This document shows, in pieces, positions 50,686 through 59,391 of a stretch of DNA of 64,000 bases. Source of the stretch: Modestobacter italicus. Its GTDB lineage: Bacteria; Actinomycetota; Actinomycetes; Mycobacteriales; Geodermatophilaceae. The position numbers and the translations under genes were made by a program. Each line of letters starts with the position of its first letter. Positions within the stretch are counted from its first letter, which is position 1. The notes beneath the pieces were generated by a model. The model had not been told where the DNA came from, made no database searches, and saw nothing but the letters and a program-made list of their open reading frames with translations. Location: positions 2,976,001 through 3,040,000 of the forward strand of contig NC_017955.1 of assembly GCF_000306785.1 (NCBI RefSeq), written 5' to 3'.

Positions 50686-51564
50686 ATGAGTCAGGCTCCC
50701 ACCTCACCGGGGCAGGTGATGCCCGCCGCGTTCTTCGGGCACGGCAACCCGATGAACGCCCTCGAGGTCAACAGGTACACGGCGGCGTGGCGCGCCTTCG
50801 GTCAGGTAGTGCCCCGGCCGCGCGCCATCCTGGTGATCAGCGCGCACTGGTACATCAACGCCACCGCCGTGACCGCGATGCCGCGGCCGCGGACCATCCA
50901 CGACTTCTACGGCTTCCCCGAAGAGCTGTTCGACGTGCAGTACCCCGCCCCCGGGTTGCCGGAGCTCGCCGACGAGGTCAGCGACGTGGTGCACCCGACC
51001 TGGGTGGGCGCTGACGTCGACAGCTGGGGCATCGACCACGGCACCTGGTCGGTGCTCGTGCACGCATTCCCCGACGCCTCCATCCCCGTCGTGCAGCTGT
51101 CGATCAACGCCTTCAAGGGCTTCGACCACCACCTGGAGCTGGGCCGCGAGCTGGCGCCCCTGAGGGAGCGCGGCGTGCTGATCCTGGCCAGCGGCAACGT
51201 CGTGCACAACTTGCGCGGCATGGACTGGAAGCTCACCGACTCCGGCTACGACTGGGCGCAACGGTTCGACCAGGACGCCAAGGAGCGCATGCTCACCGAC
51301 CCCACCGAGTTCACGACGCTGGACGCCCACCCCGACTACCGCACCGCCGCCCCCACCCCGGACCACTTCATCCCGGCCTTGTACCTGGCCGGTCTGGCCG
51401 GTGCCGACGGGGGCGAACGCACCGACGTGCTCGTCGACGGCTACGCCTACGGCTCGCTGTCGATGACGGCGTACACCCTCGGTCTCACCTGCCCGCCCAC
51501 CACGGCCGACGGCGGAGCCCCGCTGCCCCCGGCCGACACCCCGCCGGACGGGTCCAACATCTGA
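50686..51564 (+). CDS. ygiD: 4,5-DOPA-type extradiol dioxygenase (LigB fold)
   Basis: 292 residues, ATG after CAGGAGGCGAC. Class III extradiol ring-cleavage dioxygenase of the DODA/YgiD group. Metal and catalytic His residues are in AAFFGHGNPMNA near residue 18, ISAHWY near residue 54, GIDHGTWSVL near residue 116 and SGNVVHNL near residue 171. Cleaves catechol-type substrates next to the hydroxyls using a divalent metal and O2. It could act on catechols from aromatic pathways such as those fed by the P450/monooxygenase operon, though it is 41 kb away. Confidence 0.92.
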   Translation: MSQAPTSPGQVMPAAFFGHGNPMNALEVNRYTAAWRAFGQVVPRPRAILVISAHWYINATAVTAMPRPRTIHDFYGFPEELFDVQYPAPGLPELADEVSDVVHPTWVGADVDSWGIDHGTWSVLVHAFPDASIPVVQLSINAFKGFDHHLELGRELAPLRERGVLILASGNVVHNLRGMDWKLTDSGYDWAQRFDQDAKERMLTDPTEFTTLDAHPDYRTAAPTPDHFIPALYLAGLAGADGGERTDVLVDGYAYGSLSMTAYTLGLTCPPTTADGGAPLPPADTPPDGSNI

Positions 51565-51643
51565 AGCACGGCCGGTCTGGTCGATGACGATGGCGCCGCG
51601 ATCGTGGCGGCTGCGATGGGGGGATGTCGACATCGGAGGTTCC

Positions 51644-52516
51644 ATGCGGGCGATGGGTCGTCGGGAGTTCCTCGGCGCGGCGGCCGCCGGTGCACTCGCG
51701 CTGGCCGGCTGCACCAGCCAACCACGGCCCCAACCGACGAGCAGCCCCAGCGGAACGAGCGCCACCGGGCCCGCGACGTCACCGGCCGCTGCTCCACAGA
51801 CCTCGCCACCGAGCCCGGGTACCCCGGCGGAGATGCTGGCGCGGGCCACCGTCCCGATGCTCTGCTATCACCGGATCCGGGAGTTCACCGAGCAGGACGG
51901 CCCGGCCTCCCGGTCGCTGACCTGCCCACCGGAGCTGCTCGAACGCCACCTGCGGACGCTGACCGGAGCCGGGCTGCAGCCGGTGTCCAGCACCCAACTG
52001 GTCGACCACGTCGAGTTCGGCACCACGCTGCCGCCGCGACCGGTGGTCATCTCCTTCGACGACGCCTCGGCAGGACACTTCACCAACGCGCTGCCGATCC
52101 TGCAGCGGCTGTCGATGCCGGCCATCTTCTTCGTGATGACCGTGGTGCTCGACAAGCCCGACTGGCTCAGTCGGGACCAGGTCCACCAGCTGGACCGCGC
52201 CGGCATGACCATCGGGGTGCACACCTGGGACCACCACCCGGTCACCGGCTACGGCGATGCGGACTGGGCCACCCAGCTGCAGGCGCCGAAGACCGAGCTG
52301 GAGCAGATCGTCGGTCACGGCTTGGACCTGTTCGCCTATCCCTACGGGGCCTGGAACACCGCCGCGCTGCCGCACGTGCAGCAGGCCGGCTACCGTGCCG
52401 CCTTCCAGCTCAGCGACCAGCCGGTGGACCCTCAGCAGCCACTGCTCGCCCTGCGTCGGCTGCTGATGTCCTCGGACTGGGACGAACAGGCCCTCCTCAG
52501 CCGGCTGCCGGCCTGA
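51644..52516 (+). CDS. Polysaccharide deacetylase lipoprotein
   Basis: About 290 residues; start ATG 51644 or 51653 (GGAGGT at 51635). The N-terminus has a twin-arginine-like RREF motif and a lipobox ALAGC (Cys about 23), so it is an exported lipoprotein. A Pro/Ser/Thr linker (about 26-62) is followed by a NodB domain: VVISFDDASAGH (first Asp of the metal site), GVHTWDHHPVTG (His pair) and FAYPYGAWN. Likely deacetylates an N-acetylated cell-wall or exopolysaccharide on the outer face of the membrane. Confidence 0.92.
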   Translation: MRAMGRREFLGAAAAGALALAGCTSQPRPQPTSSPSGTSATGPATSPAAAPQTSPPSPGTPAEMLARATVPMLCYHRIREFTEQDGPASRSLTCPPELLERHLRTLTGAGLQPVSSTQLVDHVEFGTTLPPRPVVISFDDASAGHFTNALPILQRLSMPAIFFVMTVVLDKPDWLSRDQVHQLDRAGMTIGVHTWDHHPVTGYGDADWATQLQAPKTELEQIVGHGLDLFAYPYGAWNTAALPHVQQAGYRAAFQLSDQPVDPQQPLLALRRLLMSSDWDEQALLSRLPA

Positions 52517-52564
52517 GCAGCTCCCTCGACGCTAGGTCGGACATCGAGCCTCGGCGACCTCGCC

Positions 52565-53310
52565 GTGACACCAGAGAACCCGAGCCGCCTGGTCCAGGCA
52601 GGGCGGTGCGTCCACACCCACGACCATCCGCACGACCACATGCACCGCGAGGAGCCGGCCGCAGGGCTGCCCCGGCTGGGCGGGGCGGTGCCCCGGGTCG
52701 GCATCGGCGGGCCGGTCGGCTCGGGCAAGACCGCGCTGATCGAGGCGCTGGTGCTGCTGGTGATCACCGACGGCCACTCCCCCGTCGTCGTCACCAACGA
52801 CATCGTCACCAGCGAGGACGCGCAGCACGTGCGCGCCACCCTGGCCGACGGGCTCGACCCGGCCAGGGTGGTCGGCGTGGAGACCGGGTCCTGCCCGCAC
52901 ACCGCCGTTCGCGACGACCCCACCATGAACTTCGACGCGGTGGAGGAGCTCACCGGCCGCTTCCCCGAAGCCGACCTGGTGCTGCTGGAGTCCGGCGGGG
53001 ACAACCTCACCCTCACCTACAGCCCCGCCCTGGCCGGCTACATCATCTTTGTCATCGACGTCGGCGAGGGTGACAAGATCCCCCGCAAGCGCGGCCCCGG
53101 CGTCAACAACAGCGACCTCCTGGTGATCAACAAGATCGACATCGCGCCTCACGTGCGGGCCGACCGGCAGTCATGTAATGCGATGCGGGCACCGTCCGCG
53201 AGGGCCGGCCGATCGTGTTCACCGACTGCTTCTCCGGCACCGGGCTGCGCGAGGTCGCCGACCGGATCTACGCCGCCGTCCTCGACCGGCCCGCGCCGAG
53301 CGGCCGATGA
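52565..53310 (+). pseudogene. ureG: Frameshifted urease accessory GTPase gene ureG
   Basis: UreG signatures are clear: His-rich N-terminus [13 protein letters not shown]-loop [73 protein letters not shown] and VINKIDIAP. After about 53160 the frame is lost: the proper C-terminus ([20 protein letters not shown] ... APSGR, stop at 53310) is in another frame, with a damaged junction at 53160-53190. No ureABC or ureF lies in the window. Inactive remnant of a urease locus, unless frameshifting restores it. Confidence 0.9.
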
Positions 53311-53500
53311 CCACACCGGTAGCTCCCGGGTCGGTCGCCCGTCGCCGGGCCGACCCGGCCTGGTACACCCCACCCGACCTGCCCGCCGAGGTCGTCTCAC
53401 TGGTCGACCGGGACCGGCCGACCGGGCGCTCCGGTGGTGTGGGCCTGCTCAAGCTGACCCTGACCCTGGCCCCGGTCGGCGGCCGCGAGGCAAGCGCGGC
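53307..53500 (+). pseudogene. ureD: 5' fragment of ureD
   Basis: ATG overlaps the original ureG stop (ATGA), the usual ureG-ureD arrangement. About 60 codons ([20 protein letters not shown].. to [15 protein letters not shown]) match the look of an actinobacterial UreD start, whose family opens with a GLLxLTF-type strand. The remaining about 200 residues are absent and the frame turns into arginine-rich sequence. With ureG it shows a urease cluster in decay. Confidence 0.65.
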
Positions 53501-53881
53501 GACTCGTCGAGGTGGTCGTCCGGCCCGTCGAGCATCGCGTACCGACGTGGCGGGCCCGACGTGGCGGGCCCAGCCAGTCACTTGCCGTGTCGACGACTCG
53601 AAGGCGGCCAGCACAGCACGCCCTGTCAACGGACGACCGCATCCCGGCCGAGGATCTGCCCCATCCGTCCACGGCACCGACCGCGGACCGGGGGGCCTGG
53701 AGCAGCGCGGATGGCAGCAGCGGATCCGCCGTGATCCCAGCCCGGCCGTCCGCGACCGCCGAGAATCTGCGGGCCGGGAACGGCCGGATGTGTCGATCGG
53801 GTGCCCGGCTGGGCACTGAAGGGTAGTCCGACCGTCCTGAGCAGAGGGGCCGCACGTCAGGGAACGACGAGAGGCAACGAG
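53501..53881. other. Decayed stretch after ureD
   Basis: No gene supported. It begins with a tandem CGACGTGGCGGGCC pair (53544-53571) and leads to the promoter area of the next membrane protein. Probably the eroded rest of ureD. Confidence 0.4.
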
Positions 53882-54547
53882 ATGACGAGCAGCAGTGGCG
53901 CCCACTCAGTGGGCGGCGAGAACGTGGCGGGGACGACGCGGACGGCGGGTCCGGACGTGGTGATGCGCGGCAACATGGTGCACGACCCGGACCGGGATCG
54001 CGCGGTCGGCATCCCGCCGCGCAGGGATCGGGTGCGCTGGGGGCCGGTCTGGGCCGGCCTGGTCGTGGCGCTGCCCACCTTCCTGCTGCTCGAGGTGATC
54101 ACCCTGGCCCTGGGCTGGTGGGACATCGCCGAACCCGGCGGCACGAACGCCGGCTGGATCAGCGGGATCAACGGGCTGATCGCCTTCTTCCTCGGTGGCT
54201 TGACCGCCGGCGCGAGTTCCATGTGGCGGGGGACGAACGACGGGTTGTTGCACGGCATCCTGGTCTGGGCCCTGGGTATCGTCTCCATCCTGGGCCTGGC
54301 CCTGCTGGGGGGCGGCGCCCTGCTCGGCCCGGTCGCCCAGGTCGTCACCGATGTGGCCAACGTCGGTACGGCCAACGTGCCGAACATCGACCCCGCCCAA
54401 GCCGCCGAGACCGCGAAGTCCAGCGCCAGCTGGGCGTCCCTGGGTCTGGGCCTGACCATCGCCGCCGCCGCACTCGGCGGCGTCCTGGGGGCCAAGATGT
54501 GGCCCTCCAAGAAGGACGTGGAGCGCGAGCAGGCCGCGCTCCGCTGA
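53882..54547 (+). CDS. Four-TM membrane protein of unknown function
   Basis: 221 residues, ATG after GAGAGGCAACGAG. Hydrophilic N-terminus (1-45) containing HDPDRDRAVGIPPRRDRVRWG, then TM helices near 48-70, 85-108, 118-140 and 178-200, with a short loop rich in Val/Asn/Pro (VANVGTANVPNIDPAQAA). A charged end (PSKKDVEREQAALR). The layout resembles YrzE/TIGR04086-type envelope proteins. I cannot assign a function. A strong terminator follows. Confidence 0.8.
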   Translation: MTSSSGAHSVGGENVAGTTRTAGPDVVMRGNMVHDPDRDRAVGIPPRRDRVRWGPVWAGLVVALPTFLLLEVITLALGWWDIAEPGGTNAGWISGINGLIAFFLGGLTAGASSMWRGTNDGLLHGILVWALGIVSILGLALLGGGALLGPVAQVVTDVANVGTANVPNIDPAQAAETAKSSASWASLGLGLTIAAAALGGVLGAKMWPSKKDVEREQAALR

Positions 54548-54556
54548 CCGGCCGCC

Positions 54557-54585
54557 GGGCACCCCGACTCCGCCTCGGGGTGCCC
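54557..54585 (+). terminator. Strong hairpin terminator
   Basis: Perfect 11-bp stem GGGCACCCCGA / TCGGGGTGCCC around a seven-base loop, 10 nt after the stop of the membrane protein gene. No T-run, but typical of high-GC actinobacteria. Confidence 0.88.
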
Positions 54586-55101
54586 GGGCACGGCTCCTGG
54601 AGCGCATGGCTCCACCGCCACTACCGCCTGGGCCATGCCGGGCGCCGGCAGACACCGCGAGGAGGGCCGGCATGGTCGGCCGGTCCGTGGACGGGCCGAC
54701 GTCCTGCGGGCAGGAGCACGAGGTCACCGGCTCCCACGCCTGCTCGCCCGCGCCCCGTGTGCCGCACCTTGCCTGTGCCGAGGGACCAGAACTCTGGATC
54801 GTGCACTCGGTTGCAGGCCGTTGCGGCCCGCCTGGCGCCAGCGCTGCCGAGCTGGTCACCGACGACGAGCTGAGCGAGCGCCCTGCGGTCGAGGGCTGCG
54901 TGTGACCCGTCGAGGACGAGGCGCCCGTCCCCGGTGAGGTTGATGACGTGACCATGAGACACAACCGGTCTGAATCCGGCTGGTGACGCACAGCAGGCCG
55001 ATGCTAGTTTCGAGACTGGGTCGAGTCACTGGCCTGATGCACAGGTCCGCGGCGCCTCGGCAGTCGGACGCGTCGGCTGCTGACTCCGCAGGGGAGTTGC
55101 C
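54586..55101. other. Gene-poor stretch before the STAS gene
   Basis: No gene I can support. A minus-strand frame (54621-54962) begins MSHGHVINLTGDGRLVLDG, which looks somewhat protein-like, but it has no ribosome site and no family I recognise. The upstream region of the STAS gene should contain its promoter. Confidence 0.4.
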
Positions 55102-55818
55102 ATGCGCCCACATGCCACGGCCGACCCGACGTCCCACGGCTTGCCGCGCCCCGCTCAGGTCACGCTCGACCCCGGCGCTGGACTCGTCCGGGTGGTCGGT
55201 GAGCTCGACCGCACCTGCGCTCAGCTGCTGCCCGACGCTCTCGCAGCGCTGAGTTCCACGTCGTGCCACCCGACCTGGACGGTCGACGTGGGAGGGATCA
55301 GCTCCTGCGACGCCGAGGGTCTGCGGGCGTTGACCGGGGCACGAGCTCTGGCTGCCAACCGCGGACGCAGGTTGCGGCTGGTGACCCCTGCTCCTTTCCT
55401 CGCCGTCCTGTTGCACCTCGCGGGACTGGAAGGGTTGCTCGAGGAGGTACCGGACGAGGCGGCCGAGTCGCCGTCCCCGTTGGCTCGGACGCTCGCCAAT
55501 CGCGGGACGGAGTCGCCACGCGACGACGTGCGTGGCGGTGCAGCGGGCGCCACCGAAGCGCGGGCCTACTGCGGCCCCGCGCACGGCCAGCAGTGGACGG
55601 TCGGCCACGAGGGACCTCCGGCACGAGTCGAGTTGACCGTCGGACCGGCCTCGTGCCTGTACCGCCTCCTCCGGCAACGCCGCACCGGCCGTCCTGCGCG
55701 CGACGAGCTCGGGTATGTCAGCTACCTCCCGATCACCAGCGGCACTCCCATCGGCAAGCCGGAGTCCGGGGCTCGGATCCTCACCGTTCCCCTGTCCGGA
55801 CGTCGATCCCGATCGTGA
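55102..55818 (+). CDS. STAS-domain protein with C-terminal extension
   Basis: 238 residues, ATG after GGGGAG. An N-terminal STAS (anti-anti-sigma) domain covers about residues 18-105: VTLDPGAGLVRVVGELDRT, WTVDVGGISSCDAEGLRAL (Ser at the usual phosphorylation position is present in ISSCDAEG), RRLRLVTPAPFLAVLLHLAG. The remaining 130 residues are unassigned and low in hydrophobics, unusual for a simple SpoIIAA-type antagonist. It may sense or relay stress to a sigma-factor network. No anti-sigma kinase is adjacent. Confidence 0.82.
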   Translation: MRPHATADPTSHGLPRPAQVTLDPGAGLVRVVGELDRTCAQLLPDALAALSSTSCHPTWTVDVGGISSCDAEGLRALTGARALAANRGRRLRLVTPAPFLAVLLHLAGLEGLLEEVPDEAAESPSPLARTLANRGTESPRDDVRGGAAGATEARAYCGPAHGQQWTVGHEGPPARVELTVGPASCLYRLLRQRRTGRPARDELGYVSYLPITSGTPIGKPESGARILTVPLSGRRSRS

Positions 55819-55920
55819 GCGCCGCGGCCAACGGGATGTCCGAGAAACCCACTCGAGCCACAAGGGAGCCGAGGTCGGGACCACACAGATGCACCGAGCA
55901 ACCGTCGCGAGGAGAGCCCC

Positions 55921-56125
55921 ATGGCCCTTGATGAGGATGAGATCGCCGTCCTGCGGAACATGGCCGGCCGGCCGGCCGCGAGGATCCGAACCTGGCCGCC
56001 CGACCCAGCCGATTCGACGAGTCTCTGCTCCGACCGAGACGCGGCCTGGTCACGGCGTGCCTGCTCGGGATCACGGTGCTCGTCCTGGCCATCGTCCTGC
56101 ACAACGCCGCAGCGCATGCTCCGTC
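55921..56125 (+). pseudogene. Frameshifted DUF3040 gene
   Basis: Starts with ATG and MALDEDEIAVLRNMA, the DUF3040 N-terminus. After a frame change near 55975 it continues as EDPNLAARPSRFDESLLRPR then GLVTACLLGITVLVLAIVLHN, the family's DPNLA motif and first TM helix. The frame then dissolves. The intact relative is at 21904-22266. Confidence 0.85.
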
Positions 56126-56155
56126 CTGCTCCTGCTCCTGCTCCTCATCTCTCGC

Positions 56156-56345
56156 CGTGCCGCGGTCCGAGGCCGAGGCACTGACCGGCTCGGCCGGGCT
56201 CGATCGCACCGCGGACGTGATCGAGAGGACGACGGGAGCAGGCCCCCAATCACCTGCAAGGCTTGCGCAGCACGTTGCCGACACGGGAGTGGTGCGGAAG
56301 GCCAGCGACCGAATCGAACGGCAGCCAGTGAGCGGGCGGTCATGC
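56156..56345 (+). pseudogene. FUSC-family fragment
   Basis: About 60 residues, RSEAEALTGSAGLDRTADVIE then VVRKASDRIERQPVSG. These align with RSESTVLTGLADGLRSAANALE and VRKASDRIVRHS in the cytoplasmic part of the FUSC protein at 44341-45696. The intervening coil is shortened and no TM region is present. Opposite orientation to the intact gene. Remnant only. Confidence 0.7.
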
Positions 56346-56411
56346 CGTTCGCCGCTGGCCCATGGGCGAGGACGCGCCGGCCATCCGGACCTTCGCGCGG
56401 TCAGCTGCCTC

Positions 56412-56467
56412 GTGCCCGGGCACACCACCATGAGCACCTTGCGCGAGTGTCCGGCCACAGTGGCCGG
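56412..56467. promoter_or_regulatory. Two palindromes upstream of DUF421 copy 2
   Basis: GTGCCCGGGCAC (56412-56423, perfect 12-bp palindrome) and CCGGCCAC-A-GTGGCCGG (56451-56467, perfect 8-bp arms with one central base) lie 36-90 bp before the ATG. Candidate operator or structured leader. Function unproven. Confidence 0.45.
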
Positions 56468-56502
56468 CATGCGCGGCCAACCCGCCAACGAAGGAGATCG
56501 GC

Positions 56503-57063
56503 ATGTGGCAGGCCATGGTGACCTTGGAGATCCCGGTGCTGGAGAAGGTCCTGCGGGCCGCGCTCGTCTACGGCGTCATCCTGGTGCTCCTCCGGGTGTT
56601 CGGCAAACGGGGACTGGCCTCGACGAACACCCTGGACTTCATCGTCCTGTTCCTGCTGGCCGGCGGCGTGGAGGACGCGATCGTCGGGGATGACACCAGC
56701 CTTGTCGGCGGCGTGGTCTCCGCGATCACGCTCGTCGTCCTCAACACCGCGCTCACCTACCTGACGAACGTCAGCCCCCGGGCAGCGAGGATCCTGCAAG
56801 GGAGGCCGACGACCGTGGTCGAGAACGGCCACGTCCGCGAGCGCGGCCTGAAGGCGCTCGGGCTGCGAGCCAGGGAACTCGACCACGCGGTCCGCAGCCA
56901 GAACGGTGACGACATCAGCGAGATCGAACACGGTGAGCTCACCCCGAGCGGTCAGCTCGTCCTGACCCTCAAGCCCGAGGAGCAGTCGGCGACGAAGGGC
57001 GACATGGCCGCCCTGACCGAACGGCTCCAGCACATCGAGCGGCTGCTGACCGCACGGGGCTGA
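56503..57063 (+). CDS. DUF421 (YetF-like) membrane protein, copy 2
   Basis: 186 residues, ATG with AAGGAGATCGGC upstream. Close paralogue of 40923-41528 along its whole length: LEKVLRAALVYGVILVLLRV, ARILQGRPTTVVENGHVRER, LDHAVRSQNGDDISEIEHGE and LTPSGQLVLTLKPEEQSATKG. Three TM helices then the DUF421 domain. Both copies look functional, unlike most paralogue pairs here. Convergent with the GH3 gene. Confidence 0.92.
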   Translation: MWQAMVTLEIPVLEKVLRAALVYGVILVLLRVFGKRGLASTNTLDFIVLFLLAGGVEDAIVGDDTSLVGGVVSAITLVVLNTALTYLTNVSPRAARILQGRPTTVVENGHVRERGLKALGLRARELDHAVRSQNGDDISEIEHGELTPSGQLVLTLKPEEQSATKGDMAALTERLQHIERLLTARG

Positions 57064-57234
57064 CGCCGACCGGGCCGCCTCCATCGCGGTTCCTGCTGGA
57101 CCGTCCTCGTGCGGGACCGTGCCTGGGCTCCTGCGGGGCAGGAACGAGGAGCGTGTCCTCCCTCGCGCGCGGGACCGGAGGCCGCCCCGCGCCTGCTGCG
57201 TCGACGACGTCGCGGACCCGGATGGGCCGGACGG

Positions 57235-59391
57235 TCAGTCGATCGTCACCGTCGCCGACAACGGCGTGTCCTCGCTCGAGGAGCCCACGAAGACCGTGTA
57301 CTCCCCCGGCAGCACGACGAAGTCGTGGGCCCCGTCGTCCCACACCGACAGCGGGTGGTTGGTCGCGGCGGGATCGATGGTCACGCTGATCCGCTCCGCG
57401 GCTCCCGGCTCCAGCCAGATCTTGCAGAACCCGACCAGGCGCTTGGGTGGCTGCTGCGCCGCCTCGGGCAGCTCGAGGTAGACCTGGGCCACCTCCGCTC
57501 CCGCGACGTCCCCGGTGTTGGCGACCGTGAGCTGGACCGTCAGCGGTGCCGCCCCGTCGGTGCGCTCCGGGCTGACGGCGAGGTCGGACAGCTCGAAGGT
57601 CGTGTACGACAGCCCGTGTCCGAAGGGGAACAGCGGCGTGATGCCCTGCGCCTGGTACCAGCGGTAGCCCATCTGCCGGCCCTCGCTGTAGCGCAGCACC
57701 GGGTAGCCGGCGCCCTCGTCGGTGCCGGGGTAGCGCTCCGGGTGCCCGGCGAACGGGGTGTCCGCCCACGACCTCGGGTAGGTGGTGGGCAGTTTGCCGG
57801 CGGGATTGACCACGCCGAAGAGCAGGTCGGCCACGACGTGCCCGTCCTCGGCGCCCTGGTTCCACGCCTCCAGCACGGCCGGGACGGCGTCGATCCACGG
57901 CATGAGGACCGGGTTGCCGTCCTTGAGCACGACGACCGTCCGGACGTTGACCTGTCCCACCTCGGCGATCATCCGGTCCTGGTCGTTGAGCATGTGGGCG
58001 TCCGGCTGATCGGCGCCCTCCGTCGCCACCAGCCCGGCCATGATCACGACCACGTCCGCCGTTGCCGCCGCGGCCTGGGCCTCCGCCAGGTTGGACAGGT
58101 CGTCGGCGACGGTCACCTCGCGCAGGTCCGCCGAGGATCCCAGGGTCTGCAGGACGTCCCGCAGGCCGTCCATGGGTCGCACGGTGTAGAGCGGGTCGAC
58201 CTTGGAGCTGCCGCCGCCGCCGAGGCAGGCCTCGTCCACGTACGTCGCCTGACCGATGACGACGACGCTCTGCACCCCCGGCTCCAGCGGCAGGACCGCG
58301 CCGTCGTTCTTCAGCAGCACGGCGATCTGCTCACCGATCCGCCGGGATATCGCGCCGTGCCCCTCCGCGTCGATCTCGCCGGGGTCGTAGGGCCGGTCGA
58401 ACTGGCCGAACCGGAACATCTGCGTGTACCGGCGCACCAGCGCCCGGTCGACCGTCTCGATCTCCAGGCTGGTGTCGGCCAGCGCCGCCTTGACGTTGTC
58501 CTCGTTGAGCCACTTGGCGTCGGGCATCTCGTGGTCCAGGCCAGCGTTGACCGCCGGGGCCGCCGAACGGCAGGACCAGAAGTCCGACTGGACGTAGCCC
58601 TGCCACCCCCATTCCTCCCGCAGGACCGTGTGCAGGAGATAGCGGTGCTCGGTCGCGTACGTGCCGCGGACCCGGTTGTAGGCACTCATGATCGCGGCGA
58701 GGTCGGCGTCCTTGACCAGCATCTCGAACGGCAGCAGGTACAGCTCGCGCAGTGTCCGTTCGTCGACCTCGACGTCGGCCCGGAAGCGCTCGTACTCCTG
58801 GTCGTTGCACACGTAGTGCTTGGCCATGGCGATGACGCCGTGCTCCTGGATGGCCCGGGCGACCTCGACGCCCATGACGCCGCTGAGGTAGGGGTCCTCG
58901 GAGAAGTACTCGAAGTTGCGGCCGGAGATCGGCGTGCGGTGCAGACACACGCCGGGGCCCTCCAGCACGTGCTGACCGAGGGTCGCCGTCTCCGAGCCGA
59001 TGACCGTGCCGTACTCGCGCGCCAGCGCGGGGTCGAACCCGGCGGCCAGGCCGATGGTCATCGGCAGCGCCGTGGCCGGCGGGCTCGGCGTCCCGTCACC
59101 CATCCCGACGCCCACCGGGCCGTTGGTGATGCGGAACCGCGGGATGCCCAGCTCCTCGATCGCGGCGACGTGGCGCTCGACCCGGATCTGGGCGGCGAGC
59201 TGCTCCATGCCCTCGGCCGTGTCAGCCTTCATCGAGTAGATGTCGATCGTGTCCATCGCACCGTGCAGCTGGGCGATCTTCTGCTCCAGCGTCATGGCGG
59301 CGACGAGCTCCCGCGCCCGCTCCTGCGGGGACAGCGAAGTATTCGTCCAGGGGCGGTCCAGCTCAGCGGGAGCAGTCGTGTCGCCGGCCAT
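57235..59391 (-). CDS. GH3 beta-glucosidase
   Basis: 718 residues from ATG 59391 (AAGGG 8 nt upstream); the frame opens at 59499 without a site. GH3 barrel (about 25-330) with substrate-binding KHYVCNDQE and nucleophile Asp in VQSDFWSC near residue 245; alpha/beta sandwich (about 360-560); fibronectin-like C-terminal domain (about 600-715, GHGLSYTTFELSDLAVSPE...). No signal peptide, so it acts on imported oligosaccharides or glycosides. Divergent from uxaC, suggesting a shared regulatory region for plant-glycoside and uronate use. Confidence 0.94.
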   Translation of the reverse strand: MAGDTTAPAELDRPWTNTSLSPQERARELVAAMTLEQKIAQLHGAMDTIDIYSMKADTAEGMEQLAAQIRVERHVAAIEELGIPRFRITNGPVGVGMGDGTPSPPATALPMTIGLAAGFDPALAREYGTVIGSETATLGQHVLEGPGVCLHRTPISGRNFEYFSEDPYLSGVMGVEVARAIQEHGVIAMAKHYVCNDQEYERFRADVEVDERTLRELYLLPFEMLVKDADLAAIMSAYNRVRGTYATEHRYLLHTVLREEWGWQGYVQSDFWSCRSAAPAVNAGLDHEMPDAKWLNEDNVKAALADTSLEIETVDRALVRRYTQMFRFGQFDRPYDPGEIDAEGHGAISRRIGEQIAVLLKNDGAVLPLEPGVQSVVVIGQATYVDEACLGGGGSSKVDPLYTVRPMDGLRDVLQTLGSSADLREVTVADDLSNLAEAQAAAATADVVVIMAGLVATEGADQPDAHMLNDQDRMIAEVGQVNVRTVVVLKDGNPVLMPWIDAVPAVLEAWNQGAEDGHVVADLLFGVVNPAGKLPTTYPRSWADTPFAGHPERYPGTDEGAGYPVLRYSEGRQMGYRWYQAQGITPLFPFGHGLSYTTFELSDLAVSPERTDGAAPLTVQLTVANTGDVAGAEVAQVYLELPEAAQQPPKRLVGFCKIWLEPGAAERISVTIDPAATNHPLSVWDDGAHDFVVLPGEYTVFVGSSSEDTPLSATVTID

